From the NCBI RefSeq assembly GCF_000379185.1, contig NZ_KB900716.1, positions 1-38,004 of the forward strand: 38,004 nucleotides of DNA, in the 5' to 3' direction. Positions 23,020 through 31,411 of the stretch are shown here, piece by piece. Numbering within the stretch: the first letter of the stretch is position 1; each line of letters starts with the position of its first letter. The position numbers were made by a program, and so were the translations under genes. Origin of the DNA: Capnocytophaga cynodegmi DSM 19736 (GTDB taxonomy: Bacteria; Bacteroidota; Bacteroidia; Flavobacteriales; Flavobacteriaceae). Under the pieces are notes generated by a model, which searched no databases, was not told where the DNA came from, and worked only from the letters and a program-made list of their open reading frames with translations.

Positions 23020-24378
23020 TTACTTTTCTTTGTTTGTATTGTTTCTGTTATTAGGTCTTTTTTTACCATTCGGTTTTTTTGGCTCATTTGTGTTTTTCAA
23101 ATTGTTTTGAGAATTCTCCTTCTGAGGATTTACTTGTTTTTGTTCCTTTACACTTTTAGGAAGGTTGTTTTGATTTTCTTTTTTTTGTTGATTGGAATTC
23201 TTTGTTTGTTTTTGATTTTTTGGATTGCTATTTTTCTGTTCTTTTGAGCTTTTTTTACCTTTTTTTCGTTTGTTGACTTTGTCGAATCGGGTAATATCCT
23301 CCTCAATCATTTCTTTACTATTATCATTTCCCAAAGTAGCCGACATACCAACACCATCACTCACGATAGCATAATTATCCAAAGAGACTGCTTTCTGTTC
23401 TTTTTCATTCAAAGCGATAATCTCCTTAACGTTATCAACCGAAATTTTATACCAATTTATAGGGTCATCATCATAGGTAAACCACATAAATCGTTTGAAA
23501 ATATCTATTTTTTGGCAACTGGCTTTTCCTTTTTCGGTTAGAAGTTTCACTTCCGTTTTTGGAAAATCTTGTAGAGCATCAAGGTAAGTGTCTAACTCAA
23601 AGTTGATGCAACACTTTAGTTTTCCGCACTGGCCAGCTAATTTTTGAGGATTCAGTGACAATTGCTGGTAACGAGCTGCCGCTGTGGTCACAGTTCTAAA
23701 ATCAGTTAGCCAAGTGGAACAGCAAAGTTCTCTTCCGCACGAACCAATTCCTCCCAAACGAGCCGCTTCCTGACGAAATCCAATTTGTCGCATTTCTATT
23801 CGAACGGAAAAAACCCGAGCCATATCTTTAATCAGTTGGCGAAAATCAACACGTCCTTCTGCAGTATAGTAGAACGTTGCTTTGGAGCCATCTCCTTGAA
23901 ATTCAACATCTGATATTTTCATTTCCAGCCCTAGAGCAATTGCCAATTCTCTTGATTGTTTTTGAACGGCTTCTTCCTTGTTTCGGGCTTCTTGCCAAAT
24001 ATCTATATCTTTCTGATTTGCTTTGCGATATATTTTAGGAATGTTATCACTTTCCCAGTCAATCCGATGTTTTTTCATTTGCAAACGAACCAATTCTCCC
24101 GTTAGTGTAATAACACCTATGTCGTGTCCAGAACTGGTTTCGGTAGCAACAACATCACCTATTTGCAAAGGAATGTTTTCGCTATTTCTGAAATATTCTT
24201 TTCGGCTGTTTTTAAAACGTACCTCTACGCAATCAAATTGTTTTTGTCCACCTGGTACCTGTGTATTGGAGAGCCAATCAAAAACGGCTAATTTTCCACT
24301 TCCACAGCCGCTTGTTCCGCAACCACCTGTTCCACAGCTTCCTTTTTTATTTTTTGTTGTGCAATTATTGCAACTCAT
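23020..24378 (-). CDS. ricT: PSP1 domain protein, RicT (YaaT) homologue
   Basis: 452 residues. The N-terminus is rich in Gly and Cys (CGTGGCGTSGCGSG). A PSP1 domain lies in the middle with the cysteine motifs GSCGRELCCSTW and QCGKLKCCINFE. In Bacillus, RicT (YaaT) binds an iron-sulfur cluster and, in the Y-complex, steers RNase Y. Here the cytoplasmic role is inferred from homology. From about residue 365 the protein turns into a Lys/Asn/Gln-rich disordered tail of some 85 residues, which may bind RNA. It begins the gldH-PBP1A run, with a 42-base gap to gldH. Confidence 0.85.
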   Translation of the reverse strand: MSCNNCTTKNKKGSCGTGGCGTSGCGSGKLAVFDWLSNTQVPGGQKQFDCVEVRFKNSRKEYFRNSENIPLQIGDVVATETSSGHDIGVITLTGELVRLQMKKHRIDWESDNIPKIYRKANQKDIDIWQEARNKEEAVQKQSRELAIALGLEMKISDVEFQGDGSKATFYYTAEGRVDFRQLIKDMARVFSVRIEMRQIGFRQEAARLGGIGSCGRELCCSTWLTDFRTVTTAAARYQQLSLNPQKLAGQCGKLKCCINFELDTYLDALQDFPKTEVKLLTEKGKASCQKIDIFKRFMWFTYDDDPINWYKISVDNVKEIIALNEKEQKAVSLDNYAIVSDGVGMSATLGNDNSKEMIEEDITRFDKVNKRKKGKKSSKEQKNSNPKNQKQTKNSNQQKKENQNNLPKSVKEQKQVNPQKENSQNNLKNTNEPKKPNGKKRPNNRNNTNKEK

Positions 24379-24401
24379 ATTTTTTAATCGTATATTTTTT
24401 A

Positions 24402-24428
24402 AAGAGGAAAAACAGATTTATTCCTCTT
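24402..24428. other. Hairpin in the ricT 5' leader
   Basis: A perfect 8-base inverted repeat (24402-24409, AAGAGGAA, with 24421-24428) around 11 bases. It is 24 bases before the ricT start. No T-run follows on the ricT strand, so it is not a clear terminator there; it may stabilise or regulate the leader. Confidence 0.4.
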
Positions 24429-24484
24429 AGTTTTGTTAAGTTAGTTTATTAGTCTATTATTCCAAATTAAGGAACTTAAAACTG

Positions 24485-24492
24485 CAAAAGTA
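24485..24492 (-). promoter_or_regulatory. ricT promoter -7 box
   Basis: On the minus strand this reads TACTTTTG, an exact TAnnTTTG match 106 bases before ricT, giving a leader of about 100 bases. Confidence 0.5.
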
Positions 24493-24653
24493 CATTTTTT
24501 ATTTTACTTATGATAACAGATGATGTGTTTTTTACATAGTCTTTTCCCAAGTAAGTACAAAAATTGAGCTTATTTTAATCCGAAAACTAATTATTTTTTG
24601 TAAAAATGAATGTTAAAACTTAATTAAGAATTATTTTAAATAAAAAAATATTG

Positions 24654-24661
24654 TATCTTTG
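24654..24661 (+). promoter_or_regulatory. Azurin promoter -7 box
   Basis: TATCTTTG, an exact TAnnTTTG match 24 bases before the chosen azurin start. It overlaps the TTG at 24659, which rules that codon out as a start. Confidence 0.6.
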
Positions 24662-24685
24662 TCCGAAATTAAAAGTGGTATCTAT

Positions 24686-25219
24686 ATGAAAAAAGTATTT
24701 TTAGTAGCTCTTATTGGGGCGTTCGTTGTATCGTGTGGTAATACAGAAACTAAGAAAAATGACACAAGTTCTTCGATGGAAGCAACTCATAATCACGATC
24801 ATTCAATGCAGGAGGCAAAATCTGTTGCGAAAGAACAAAAAACTGAAGATGGTGCAATTGTGTTGGAAAGTACTGACCAAATGACTTTCAATACAAATGA
24901 AATTAAAGTGAAAGCAGGTGAAAAGGTAACTCTAACTCTTAAGCACGTAGGAAAAATGCCTGTGGAAGTTATGGGACACAATTTTGTGTTATTGAAACAA
25001 GGAACTGACCTTGCTGCCTTTGCTGGAAAAGCAATGAATGCCAAAGATACGGACTATGTACCTGCTGGAAGTGATGAAGTTATCGCTCATACCAAAATGA
25101 TTGGTGGCGGAGAGTCAACAACAATTACATTTGATGCTCCAGAGAAAGGGACTTATGATTTTATGTGTTCATTCCCTGGGCATTATGCAATTATGAAAGG
25201 TAAATTTATTGTTGAATAA
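24686..25219 (+). CDS. Azurin-like blue copper lipoprotein
   Basis: A periplasm-facing one-electron carrier. From ATG 24686 it has 177 residues with the lipobox VVSC (Cys17). A linker with HNHDHSM follows, then the cupredoxin domain from about residue 56. Copper ligands: His in VMGHNF, Cys in MCSFPGH, then His of the same motif and Met in AIMKG, the azurin spacing. It is a single-gene unit ending at a strong terminator. Partners could be a cytochrome peroxidase or oxidase encoded elsewhere. The His/Met-rich linker may pick up copper (inference). Confidence 0.92.
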   Translation: MKKVFLVALIGAFVVSCGNTETKKNDTSSSMEATHNHDHSMQEAKSVAKEQKTEDGAIVLESTDQMTFNTNEIKVKAGEKVTLTLKHVGKMPVEVMGHNFVLLKQGTDLAAFAGKAMNAKDTDYVPAGSDEVIAHTKMIGGGESTTITFDAPEKGTYDFMCSFPGHYAIMKGKFIVE

Positions 25220-25247
25220 ATAAAAATAACAATTTATTATCTACGTT

Positions 25248-25276
25248 AGGCTACCCGCTTTTTGGGTGGCCTTTTT
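25248..25276 (+). terminator. Azurin terminator
   Basis: A 9-base-pair stem (25248-25256 with 25264-25272), GC-rich with one G-U pair, a seven-base loop and a T-run to 25276. Confidence 0.85.
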
Positions 25277-25303
25277 GTTTTAAATTAATTTTTCGTACTT
25301 TTG
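25275..25303 (+). promoter_or_regulatory. Promoter of the small membrane protein / mutL genes
   Basis: TTG at 25275-25277 (within the end of the azurin terminator), an 18-base spacer, and TACTTTTG at 25296-25303. Transcription would start near 25309, about 50 bases before the gene. Confidence 0.65.
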
Positions 25304-25361
25304 CGAGGCTTAATGTATGAAATTTTTCATTGAAAAAGATAAATAATAAAGATGTAAAACT

Positions 25362-25646
25362 ATGAAAATTAGGATTTTCTATCTAAAAAAAAATAAAAAA
25401 TACAATTATACACCTCGCTATTATGAGGGTAAGAATTTGGGAAATCCGTATGAGTTTGATTCACGTATTCGGAAAGACCGAGAAACGCAAACAAATCATT
25501 TTACTGTAGAGTGGCAAGATATCCGAAAAGAGAGTCGCAATCGCAAAAACAGAGAAATTAACAAAACTTTTTTAGTAGTTTTGGCTATATTGATTTTTCT
25601 AGCTCTCTATCTTCTTGATTTTGACTTATCAATTTTTAAAAAATAA
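25362..25646 (+). CDS. Small conserved membrane protein upstream of mutL, function unknown
   Basis: 94 residues: a basic, tyrosine-rich N-terminal part (NKKYNYTPRYYEGKN), a charged middle, and one C-terminal membrane segment (residues about 70-90, VLAILIFLALYLLDF). The short tail after it has the conserved look DLSIFKK. Small proteins of this kind precede mutL in flavobacteria and are sometimes labelled riboflavin synthase subunit beta. Nothing in the sequence supports that label. It has its own promoter and is 59 bases before mutL. Confidence 0.75.
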   Translation: MKIRIFYLKKNKKYNYTPRYYEGKNLGNPYEFDSRIRKDRETQTNHFTVEWQDIRKESRNRKNREINKTFLVVLAILIFLALYLLDFDLSIFKK

Positions 25647-25665
25647 CAGAAAAAAGTATTTTTAT

Positions 25666-25696
25666 TCAAAAGTCTGAGATATTTTTAGGCTTTTGA
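25666..25696 (+). other. Hairpin just before mutL
   Basis: A 10-base-pair stem (25666-25675 with 25687-25696), one G-U pair, around an 11-base loop. It ends nine bases before the mutL ATG. The T-run after it is weak, so it may be a partial terminator of the small upstream gene or a structure limiting mutL translation. Confidence 0.45.
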
Positions 25697-25705
25697 TTTC
25701 CGTAT

Positions 25706-27535
25706 ATGACAGATATAATTCGCTTATTACCAGACCACGTAGCTAATCAAATTGCAGCAGGAGAAGTAATTCAGCGTCCTGCTTCGGCTGTGAAGGAATT
25801 ACTTGAAAATGCTATTGATGCTAAGGCAACAGAGATAAAACTTATCATTAAAGATGCAGGAAAAACATTAGTACAAGTTATTGATAATGGGATTGGTATG
25901 AGTGTTACAGATGCTCGTTTAGCTTTTGAACGTCACGCTACTTCTAAAATCCAAAAAGCTGAAGATTTATTTCATTTACAAACAAAAGGCTTCAGAGGTG
26001 AGGCATTAGCCTCGATTGCAGCAATTGCTCACGTTGAATTAATTACAAAACGCCCATCTGATGAATTGGGTACAGAGCTTCGTATTGAAGGAAGCAAAGT
26101 TACCTACCAGGAACCTTGTGTTACTGCCAATGGGACGTCCATAGCTATGAAAAACTTATTTTTTAATATCCCAGCTCGTCGTAATTTTCTAAAATCAGAT
26201 TCTGTGGAGCTTCGACATATATTAGATGAGTTTCACAGAGTGGCATTAGCACATCCAAACATTCATTTTTATCTTTATAATAATGGAAATGAATTATTTA
26301 ATTTGCCTATTGCGAATTTCAGGCAACGAATAGTACACATATTTGGTGCAAAGACAAATGAAAAATTAGTCCCCGTCGAGGAAGAAACTCCTATTCTAAA
26401 AATCAGTGGATTTATTGTAAAACCTGAATATATCACAAAAAGTAAGTCATTACAATTTCTGATGGTCAATCATCGTTTTGTGAAAAGTAGATATTTAAAT
26501 CACGCAATTACAATAGCTTATGAAGGATTGATTAACAGCCAACAACAGCCAGATTATTTCATTCAGCTTGAGGTTGACCCTTCTTCTATCGACATTAACA
26601 TTCACCCAACAAAAACAGAAGTTAAATTTGAAGATGAGCATAGTATTTATGCTCTTTTGAAATCGGCAGTAAAACATAGTTTGGGACAATTTAATATCGC
26701 TCCAACACTTGATTTTAACAGAGATGCATCTTTTGATATCCCATACAATTACAAGGATAAAGAGCCTATTTTTCCGAAAATAGAAATAGACCCCGATTTT
26801 AATCCTTTCAAAGAAGAAATAAAATCAAAAAATTCATATTCAAATAATTATTCATATCATTCTAAAAAGCAACCTGCTTGGGAGAGTTTGTATTCAGAAA
26901 TAGATTCTGGTTTAAATAATTTTGAACCTCAAGTGATTGAAAGTAAGTTGTTTGATGCGGAACCTCAATTTTTACAAACAGGAAAAAAAACGATATTCTT
27001 AGGAAATAAATATCTCGTGACAACGTTGGGGGGAGAGTTAGTTGTGGTTAATATTCATCGTGCTCACCAGCGTGTTTTATATGAGGAATTTATAAAGACT
27101 TTACAATCAAGTAGTACAGCAAGTCAGCAGTTGATGTTTCCTATTGAACTTTTCTTCTCAAAACCTGAAATTGAAATTATTTTAAATTTGAAACAATTTT
27201 TTGAGGATATAGGCTTTATAATTGATATTGAATCAGATAGAGTAATTCTAACAGGGATTCCGCTTCATATTTCGGATAGCCAAATACCAGAGGTTTTTTC
27301 GGAAATTGTACATCAACATACTGAGAATGTGTATGGAGCAGAAAATTCTCAGAAAGAGACTTTTGCAAAGAGCATTTCTAAAAATTTGGCCGTAAAAACA
27401 GGGCAAACCTTAACAGAAGAAGAGCAAGAAACTTTACTGAATAATTTGTTTGCTTGTCAAGAAAGTTTAATTTCGCCCTTTGGAAAACGAATTTATACCA
27501 AATTTTCATTAACCGATATTGACAAATTTTTTTAA
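25706..27535 (+). CDS. mutL: DNA mismatch repair protein MutL
   Basis: Couples MutS mismatch recognition to repair. 609 residues. The N-terminal GHKL ATPase shows AAGEVIQRPASAVKELLENAIDA, DNGIGM and GFRGEALASIAA. A transducer domain has NIHPTKTEVKFEDE. A linker covers about 335-420, and a C-terminal dimerisation domain follows. The position of the nuclease motif DQHAxxExxxxE of MutH-less bacteria is here NIHRAHQRVLYE, so the Asp and first Glu are replaced by Asn and Gln. The protein may therefore lack nicking activity. It lies 12 bases before a rhomboid gene, the usual flavobacterial pairing. Confidence 0.96.
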   Translation: MTDIIRLLPDHVANQIAAGEVIQRPASAVKELLENAIDAKATEIKLIIKDAGKTLVQVIDNGIGMSVTDARLAFERHATSKIQKAEDLFHLQTKGFRGEALASIAAIAHVELITKRPSDELGTELRIEGSKVTYQEPCVTANGTSIAMKNLFFNIPARRNFLKSDSVELRHILDEFHRVALAHPNIHFYLYNNGNELFNLPIANFRQRIVHIFGAKTNEKLVPVEEETPILKISGFIVKPEYITKSKSLQFLMVNHRFVKSRYLNHAITIAYEGLINSQQQPDYFIQLEVDPSSIDINIHPTKTEVKFEDEHSIYALLKSAVKHSLGQFNIAPTLDFNRDASFDIPYNYKDKEPIFPKIEIDPDFNPFKEEIKSKNSYSNNYSYHSKKQPAWESLYSEIDSGLNNFEPQVIESKLFDAEPQFLQTGKKTIFLGNKYLVTTLGGELVVVNIHRAHQRVLYEEFIKTLQSSSTASQQLMFPIELFFSKPEIEIILNLKQFFEDIGFIIDIESDRVILTGIPLHISDSQIPEVFSEIVHQHTENVYGAENSQKETFAKSISKNLAVKTGQTLTEEEQETLLNNLFACQESLISPFGKRIYTKFSLTDIDKFF

Positions 27536-27547
27536 TTTTAGAAATTT

Positions 27548-28312
27548 ATGGAACGTATAACACAGACAGTTAAGCACTTAATAATAATAAATGCTATTTT
27601 CTTTTTTGTCGTACAATACAATCTCATACCAAGTTTAAACCTGAATGAAATAACTCCAATTTATTTTTTTGAAAATCCAGAATTTCGTTGGTGGCAGTTT
27701 ATTTCTCATATGTTTATGCACGGAGATTTGATGCATTTATTTTTCAATATGTATGCACTTTGGGCTTTTGGGAGTCCACTGGAACATATTTGGGGGCGAA
27801 ATAAGTTTTTGTTTTTCTATCTTTCGTGCGGAATTGGGGCAGCGTTAATACATTCTGGCGTAAATTATTATTACTTTCAACAGGGACTTCAGGCTCTTGC
27901 TGAGGCGAATGTATCTTCTGAAATGGTAAAAGAAGTTTTATTAGAGAGAAACCTTCATAGAATTTATCAGTTAAGAGAATTTATTCCATCAAGTACTTTT
28001 GATGATATGATGTCAGCATATTTTACACCAGCGGTTGGAGCTTCAGGGGCAATTTATGGTATTTTGGCAGCGTTTGCAATGATGTTCCCTGATGCTAAGT
28101 TGATGCTTTTCTTCATTCCTTATCCTATAAAAGCAAAATATTTCATTCCAATTATAGTTGGTTTGGACTTGTTCTCAGGAGTTACAGGTTTCTCTGTTTT
28201 TGGAGGAAATATTGCTCATTTTGCCCACGTTGGAGGAGCTTTAATGGGCTTTTTGATGATGTGGTACTGGAGAAAAAAATCATTCGACCAGAATCGTTGG
28301 GATAGAAGATAA
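27548..28312 (+). CDS. Rhomboid family intramembrane serine protease
   Basis: A 254-residue membrane protein with about six membrane segments. Rhomboid motifs: HGDLMHLFFNMYALW near the N-terminus, the catalytic serine in GASGAIYGILAAF, and the histidine in AHFAHVGGALMGF. An insertion of roughly 35 residues (about 105-140, including EANVSSEMVKEVLLERN) lies between membrane segments, seemingly a soluble loop. The substrate is unknown. It follows mutL by 12 bases and ends before a new promoter. Confidence 0.92.
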   Translation: MERITQTVKHLIIINAIFFFVVQYNLIPSLNLNEITPIYFFENPEFRWWQFISHMFMHGDLMHLFFNMYALWAFGSPLEHIWGRNKFLFFYLSCGIGAALIHSGVNYYYFQQGLQALAEANVSSEMVKEVLLERNLHRIYQLREFIPSSTFDDMMSAYFTPAVGASGAIYGILAAFAMMFPDAKLMLFFIPYPIKAKYFIPIIVGLDLFSGVTGFSVFGGNIAHFAHVGGALMGFLMMWYWRKKSFDQNRWDRR

Positions 28313-28347
28313 AAAAAATTAAGTAAGTAGAAAATAAAAGTAAGGTG

Positions 28348-28379
28348 TTGATAAACAATTATATGCCTTTTTACTTTTG
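28348..28379 (+). promoter_or_regulatory. Promoter of the TPR protein / truA pair
   Basis: TTG at 28348-28350, a 21-base spacer, and TACTTTTG at 28372-28379, 28 bases before the gene. Confidence 0.6.
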
Positions 28380-28407
28380 TTTGTAAAATAAAAGATAAAT
28401 CAGTTTT

Positions 28408-29790
28408 ATGCAATTTTTTTCAGAAGAAGAAAATTATTCTGTTTCAAAATTTGAGTCAATGTTACAAAAAAATCATATTTTGTTTTTTGATGTTGACGAA
28501 TTTGAAGAGATTATCGAATATTATTTAGAATTAGGAAAAATGAGTAAGGCCAAACACGCATTGCAAATTGGCTTAAATCAGCATCCTTCGGCTATATCAC
28601 TGAAACTCTTACAAGTAGAGGTAATGATTTTTGAAGATGAATTGCAACAAGCCTCCGTAATTCTTGATGAGTTAGAAATGATAGAACCTTCAAATTCAGA
28701 AGTTTATGTGCAGAAAGCAAACTTATATTCCAAATTAAATCAGCACGAAAAAGCAATTGATTTACTAAAATATGCTCTTCCGTTGGCTGATGATTTGGTA
28801 GATGTTTATTCTCTAATCGCGATGGAGTATCTTTTTATCGAAAATTATCAGGAGGCAAAAAAATATTTCAAAAAATGCCTGTCAGAAGATATTGAAGACT
28901 ATATGTCGTTGCAACAATTGCTTTTCTGTTATGATATTTTAGAAGAGAATGATGAAGCGATTGCTTTTTTAAATGCTTATTTGGATAAAAATCCGTATTG
29001 TGAAGTAGCGTGGCACTACTTAGGTAAGCAACATTTGGTAAAAGAGGAATTGAATGAAGCTCTGAGATGTTTTGATTTTGCCATAATTAGTGATGATACT
29101 TTCACAGGAGCCTATTTTGAAAAAGCGAAAGTGTTGGAAAAACTTGAAAATTATCAAAAAGCTATTGAGAATTATAAGATTACTCTCACTTTAGATGATG
29201 CTTCTCCTTTGGTATATTTGCATATAGGGCGTTGTTTTGAGAAAATGAATGATGATGTTACAGCCGAACAATATTATTTTAAAGCTGTTCACGAAGACCC
29301 TCAATTAAGTAAATCTTGGCTTACGTTGGCTGAGTTTTACTACCTGAGAGGAAATCATTCCAAAGCCCTGAATTATATAAACAAAGTATTACTTCTTGAG
29401 GATAATAATCCATACTATTGGCGTCGTTGTGCTGAAATCAATTTCTGCCTACAAGATTATGAACGAGCAGAATATGCTTTTAGTCAGGCAGTTGAGTTTG
29501 GTGATTATTCATTAAACACATTAATCAACTGGACAGATTTGTTGTTGTTGAATGAAAATTATGTTAAGGCGCTGTCTGTAGCTTCAGATGCAATGCGTAT
29601 TTTCCCTGATGAAATAACTATGTTTTATCGTGTTTCGATTGCTTTTGCTGGAGTTGGAAATATATCAGAATCAGAACATTATTTGAAAATTGCCTTTGAG
29701 AAAGGAAGAGAATGGATTGCTTTTTTTGATAAAAAATTTCCAGCATTTTTTAGTTTAGACTTTGTGAAAGAAATAATGAAGAAAAACTAA
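28408..29790 (+). CDS. Tetratricopeptide repeat protein
   Basis: A 460-residue protein made almost entirely of 34-residue TPR helix pairs, probably about twelve from residue 35 on; examples are SEVYVQKANLYSKLNQHEKAIDLL and NPYYWRRCAEINFCLQDYERAEYAF. There is no signal peptide, so it is probably a cytoplasmic scaffold. Acidic overall. It lies two bases before truA and is presumably cotranscribed with it. Such TPR proteins are conserved in flavobacteria without an assigned role. Confidence 0.88.
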   Translation: MQFFSEEENYSVSKFESMLQKNHILFFDVDEFEEIIEYYLELGKMSKAKHALQIGLNQHPSAISLKLLQVEVMIFEDELQQASVILDELEMIEPSNSEVYVQKANLYSKLNQHEKAIDLLKYALPLADDLVDVYSLIAMEYLFIENYQEAKKYFKKCLSEDIEDYMSLQQLLFCYDILEENDEAIAFLNAYLDKNPYCEVAWHYLGKQHLVKEELNEALRCFDFAIISDDTFTGAYFEKAKVLEKLENYQKAIENYKITLTLDDASPLVYLHIGRCFEKMNDDVTAEQYYFKAVHEDPQLSKSWLTLAEFYYLRGNHSKALNYINKVLLLEDNNPYYWRRCAEINFCLQDYERAEYAFSQAVEFGDYSLNTLINWTDLLLLNENYVKALSVASDAMRIFPDEITMFYRVSIAFAGVGNISESEHYLKIAFEKGREWIAFFDKKFPAFFSLDFVKEIMKKN

Positions 29791-29792
29791 GA

Positions 29793-30542
29793 ATGCGATA
29801 TTTTATAGAATTTTCATACAACGGAAAAAATTATCACGGTTGGCAAAATCAGCCTCATTCTGTTAGTGTTCAGGAAGTTATGGAGAAATGCCTCACTGCA
29901 CTTTTACGAACAAAAATAGAAATTGTAGGAGCAGGACGAACTGATAGTGGTGTACACGCTTTGCAGATGTTTGCTCATTTTGATACTGAAAAAACTATTG
30001 ATAATCAGTTAGTTTATAAGTTGAATTCTTTTCTACCTAAAGATATTGCTGTCCACCAAATTCATAAAGTGAGAGATGACGCTCACGCTCGATTTGATGC
30101 AATAAAAAGGACTTATGAATATCATATTTCAACTTATAAAGATGTATTTCGTTATGAGTCAAGTATGTACATAAATCTTCCGTTAGATGTACAAAAAATG
30201 CAGGAAGCTGCGAATATTCTTTTTAAATATGCTGATTTTCAATGTTTTTCAAAATCAAATACAGATGTAAGAACTTATAATTGTAAGATTTATCGGGCTC
30301 TTTGGAGGCAAGAAGGGGAATTGTTAATCTTCACAATTTCAGCAGACCGATTCTTACGCAATATGGTACGTGCCATTGTGGGAACATTAATTGAGGTAGG
30401 TTTGAATAAAATATCAGTTATTGATTTTCAGAATATTATAGAAAGTAAAAATCGTTCTAAGGCAGGAGCCTCTGTCCCCGCTTGTGGACTTTTCTTAAAG
30501 AAAGTAGAATATTCGGAAGATATTTTCGTTAAAAATGATTAG
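29793..30542 (+). CDS. truA: tRNA pseudouridine synthase A
   Basis: Makes pseudouridine at positions 38-40 of the tRNA anticodon stem-loop. 249 residues. The catalytic aspartate is Asp51 in GAGRTDSGVHA; other TruA motifs are HARFDAIKRTYEYHI, FSKSNTDVRTY and FLRNMVRAIVGTL. It follows the TPR gene by two bases. Its stop overlaps that of the convergent lyase gene by four bases. Confidence 0.96.
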   Translation: MRYFIEFSYNGKNYHGWQNQPHSVSVQEVMEKCLTALLRTKIEIVGAGRTDSGVHALQMFAHFDTEKTIDNQLVYKLNSFLPKDIAVHQIHKVRDDAHARFDAIKRTYEYHISTYKDVFRYESSMYINLPLDVQKMQEAANILFKYADFQCFSKSNTDVRTYNCKIYRALWRQEGELLIFTISADRFLRNMVRAIVGTLIEVGLNKISVIDFQNIIESKNRSKAGASVPACGLFLKKVEYSEDIFVKND

Positions 30543-31411
30543 CTATCAAAAATCTTCATAGCTTCGTTGTAACTACTTTCAAACGCTAAAAGATTTAATT
30601 GAGTCGGAATTTTTTCTTTCTGAAAGTAAGAAATCAGTTTTTCTGTAGGCATATTTCCTACGAGTTCATCTTTTGCCATTGGGCAGCCTCCGTAGCCGCG
30701 TATAGCTCCATCAAAACGCAAACACCCTGATTTATAAGCACTATTTACCTTTTCAAACCAATTATGGGTAGAAGTGTGGAAATGGGCACCAAACTCAACA
30801 TTTGGATATTTGGAAATCAAGTGTGAAAATAGGTTCGTTATCACATTGCCAGTAGCAGTTCCTACAGTATCGGAAAGCGAAATTATCTGAATATCTTTTT
30901 TGATAAGTTTTTCAACCCATTGCTCTACAATTTCTTCATTCCAAGGGTCGCCATACGGATTGCCAAATCCCATAGAAAGATAAACGACTAATTCTTTTCC
31001 GTGTTTATCTGTTTGATTTTTAATATAATCCAAAGTGATGAGACTTTCCGCTATGGTTTTATGAGTATTACGCATCTGGAAGTTTTCAGAAATGGAGAAA
31101 GGATATCCTAGATAGTCAATTTGTTGAAAGGATAAAGCATCGTCAGCACCTCGTTGGTTGGCAATAATGGCAAGTAACTTGCCTTTGGTTTTGCTCAAGT
31201 CTAAATTTTCAAGAACTTGCGGTGTATCTGCCATTTGAGGTATAGCTTTGGGCGACACAAAACTTCCAAAATCAATAGTATCAAATCCCACATTCAGAAG
31301 CGATTGTATGTAATTCACTTTATCTTTTGTAGGAATAAAACTTTTGAATCCTTGCATTGCATCGCGGGGGCATTCAATGATTTTTATGCTATTTTCCTGA
31401 GGATTTTTCAT
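30539..31411 (-). CDS. Hydroxymethylglutaryl-CoA lyase
   Basis: Splits HMG-CoA into acetyl-CoA and acetoacetate, the last step of leucine breakdown. The 290-residue TIM barrel carries ECPRDAMQG (catalytic Arg16, metal-binding Asp17), VDTIDFGSFV near residue 45, GAHFHTS with the metal histidines, and RGYGGCPMAKDELVGN with the catalytic cysteine. The family signature GGCP sets it apart from isopropylmalate synthases. Its start overlaps the end of the HAD gene by 23 bases, so translation is likely coupled. Confidence 0.9.
   Translation of the reverse strand: MKNPQENSIKIIECPRDAMQGFKSFIPTKDKVNYIQSLLNVGFDTIDFGSFVSPKAIPQMADTPQVLENLDLSKTKGKLLAIIANQRGADDALSFQQIDYLGYPFSISENFQMRNTHKTIAESLITLDYIKNQTDKHGKELVVYLSMGFGNPYGDPWNEEIVEQWVEKLIKKDIQIISLSDTVGTATGNVITNLFSHLISKYPNVEFGAHFHTSTHNWFEKVNSAYKSGCLRFDGAIRGYGGCPMAKDELVGNMPTEKLISYFQKEKIPTQLNLLAFESSYNEAMKIFDS

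Larger units (their letters stand above)
24379..24685. other. Divergent intergenic region ricT / azurin
   Basis: 307 bases without a gene. It holds the ricT leader with a hairpin (24402-24428), the ricT -7 box (24485-24492) and the azurin -7 box (24654-24661). Nothing else stands out. Confidence 0.5.

Noticed and set aside
24023-24430. 135-codon frame opposite ricT
   Set aside because: Antisense to the conserved PSP1 gene, no homology seen; ends inside the ricT leader.
24659-24685. Upstream TTG start for the azurin gene
   Set aside because: It overlaps the TAnnTTTG promoter and would bury the lipoprotein signal.
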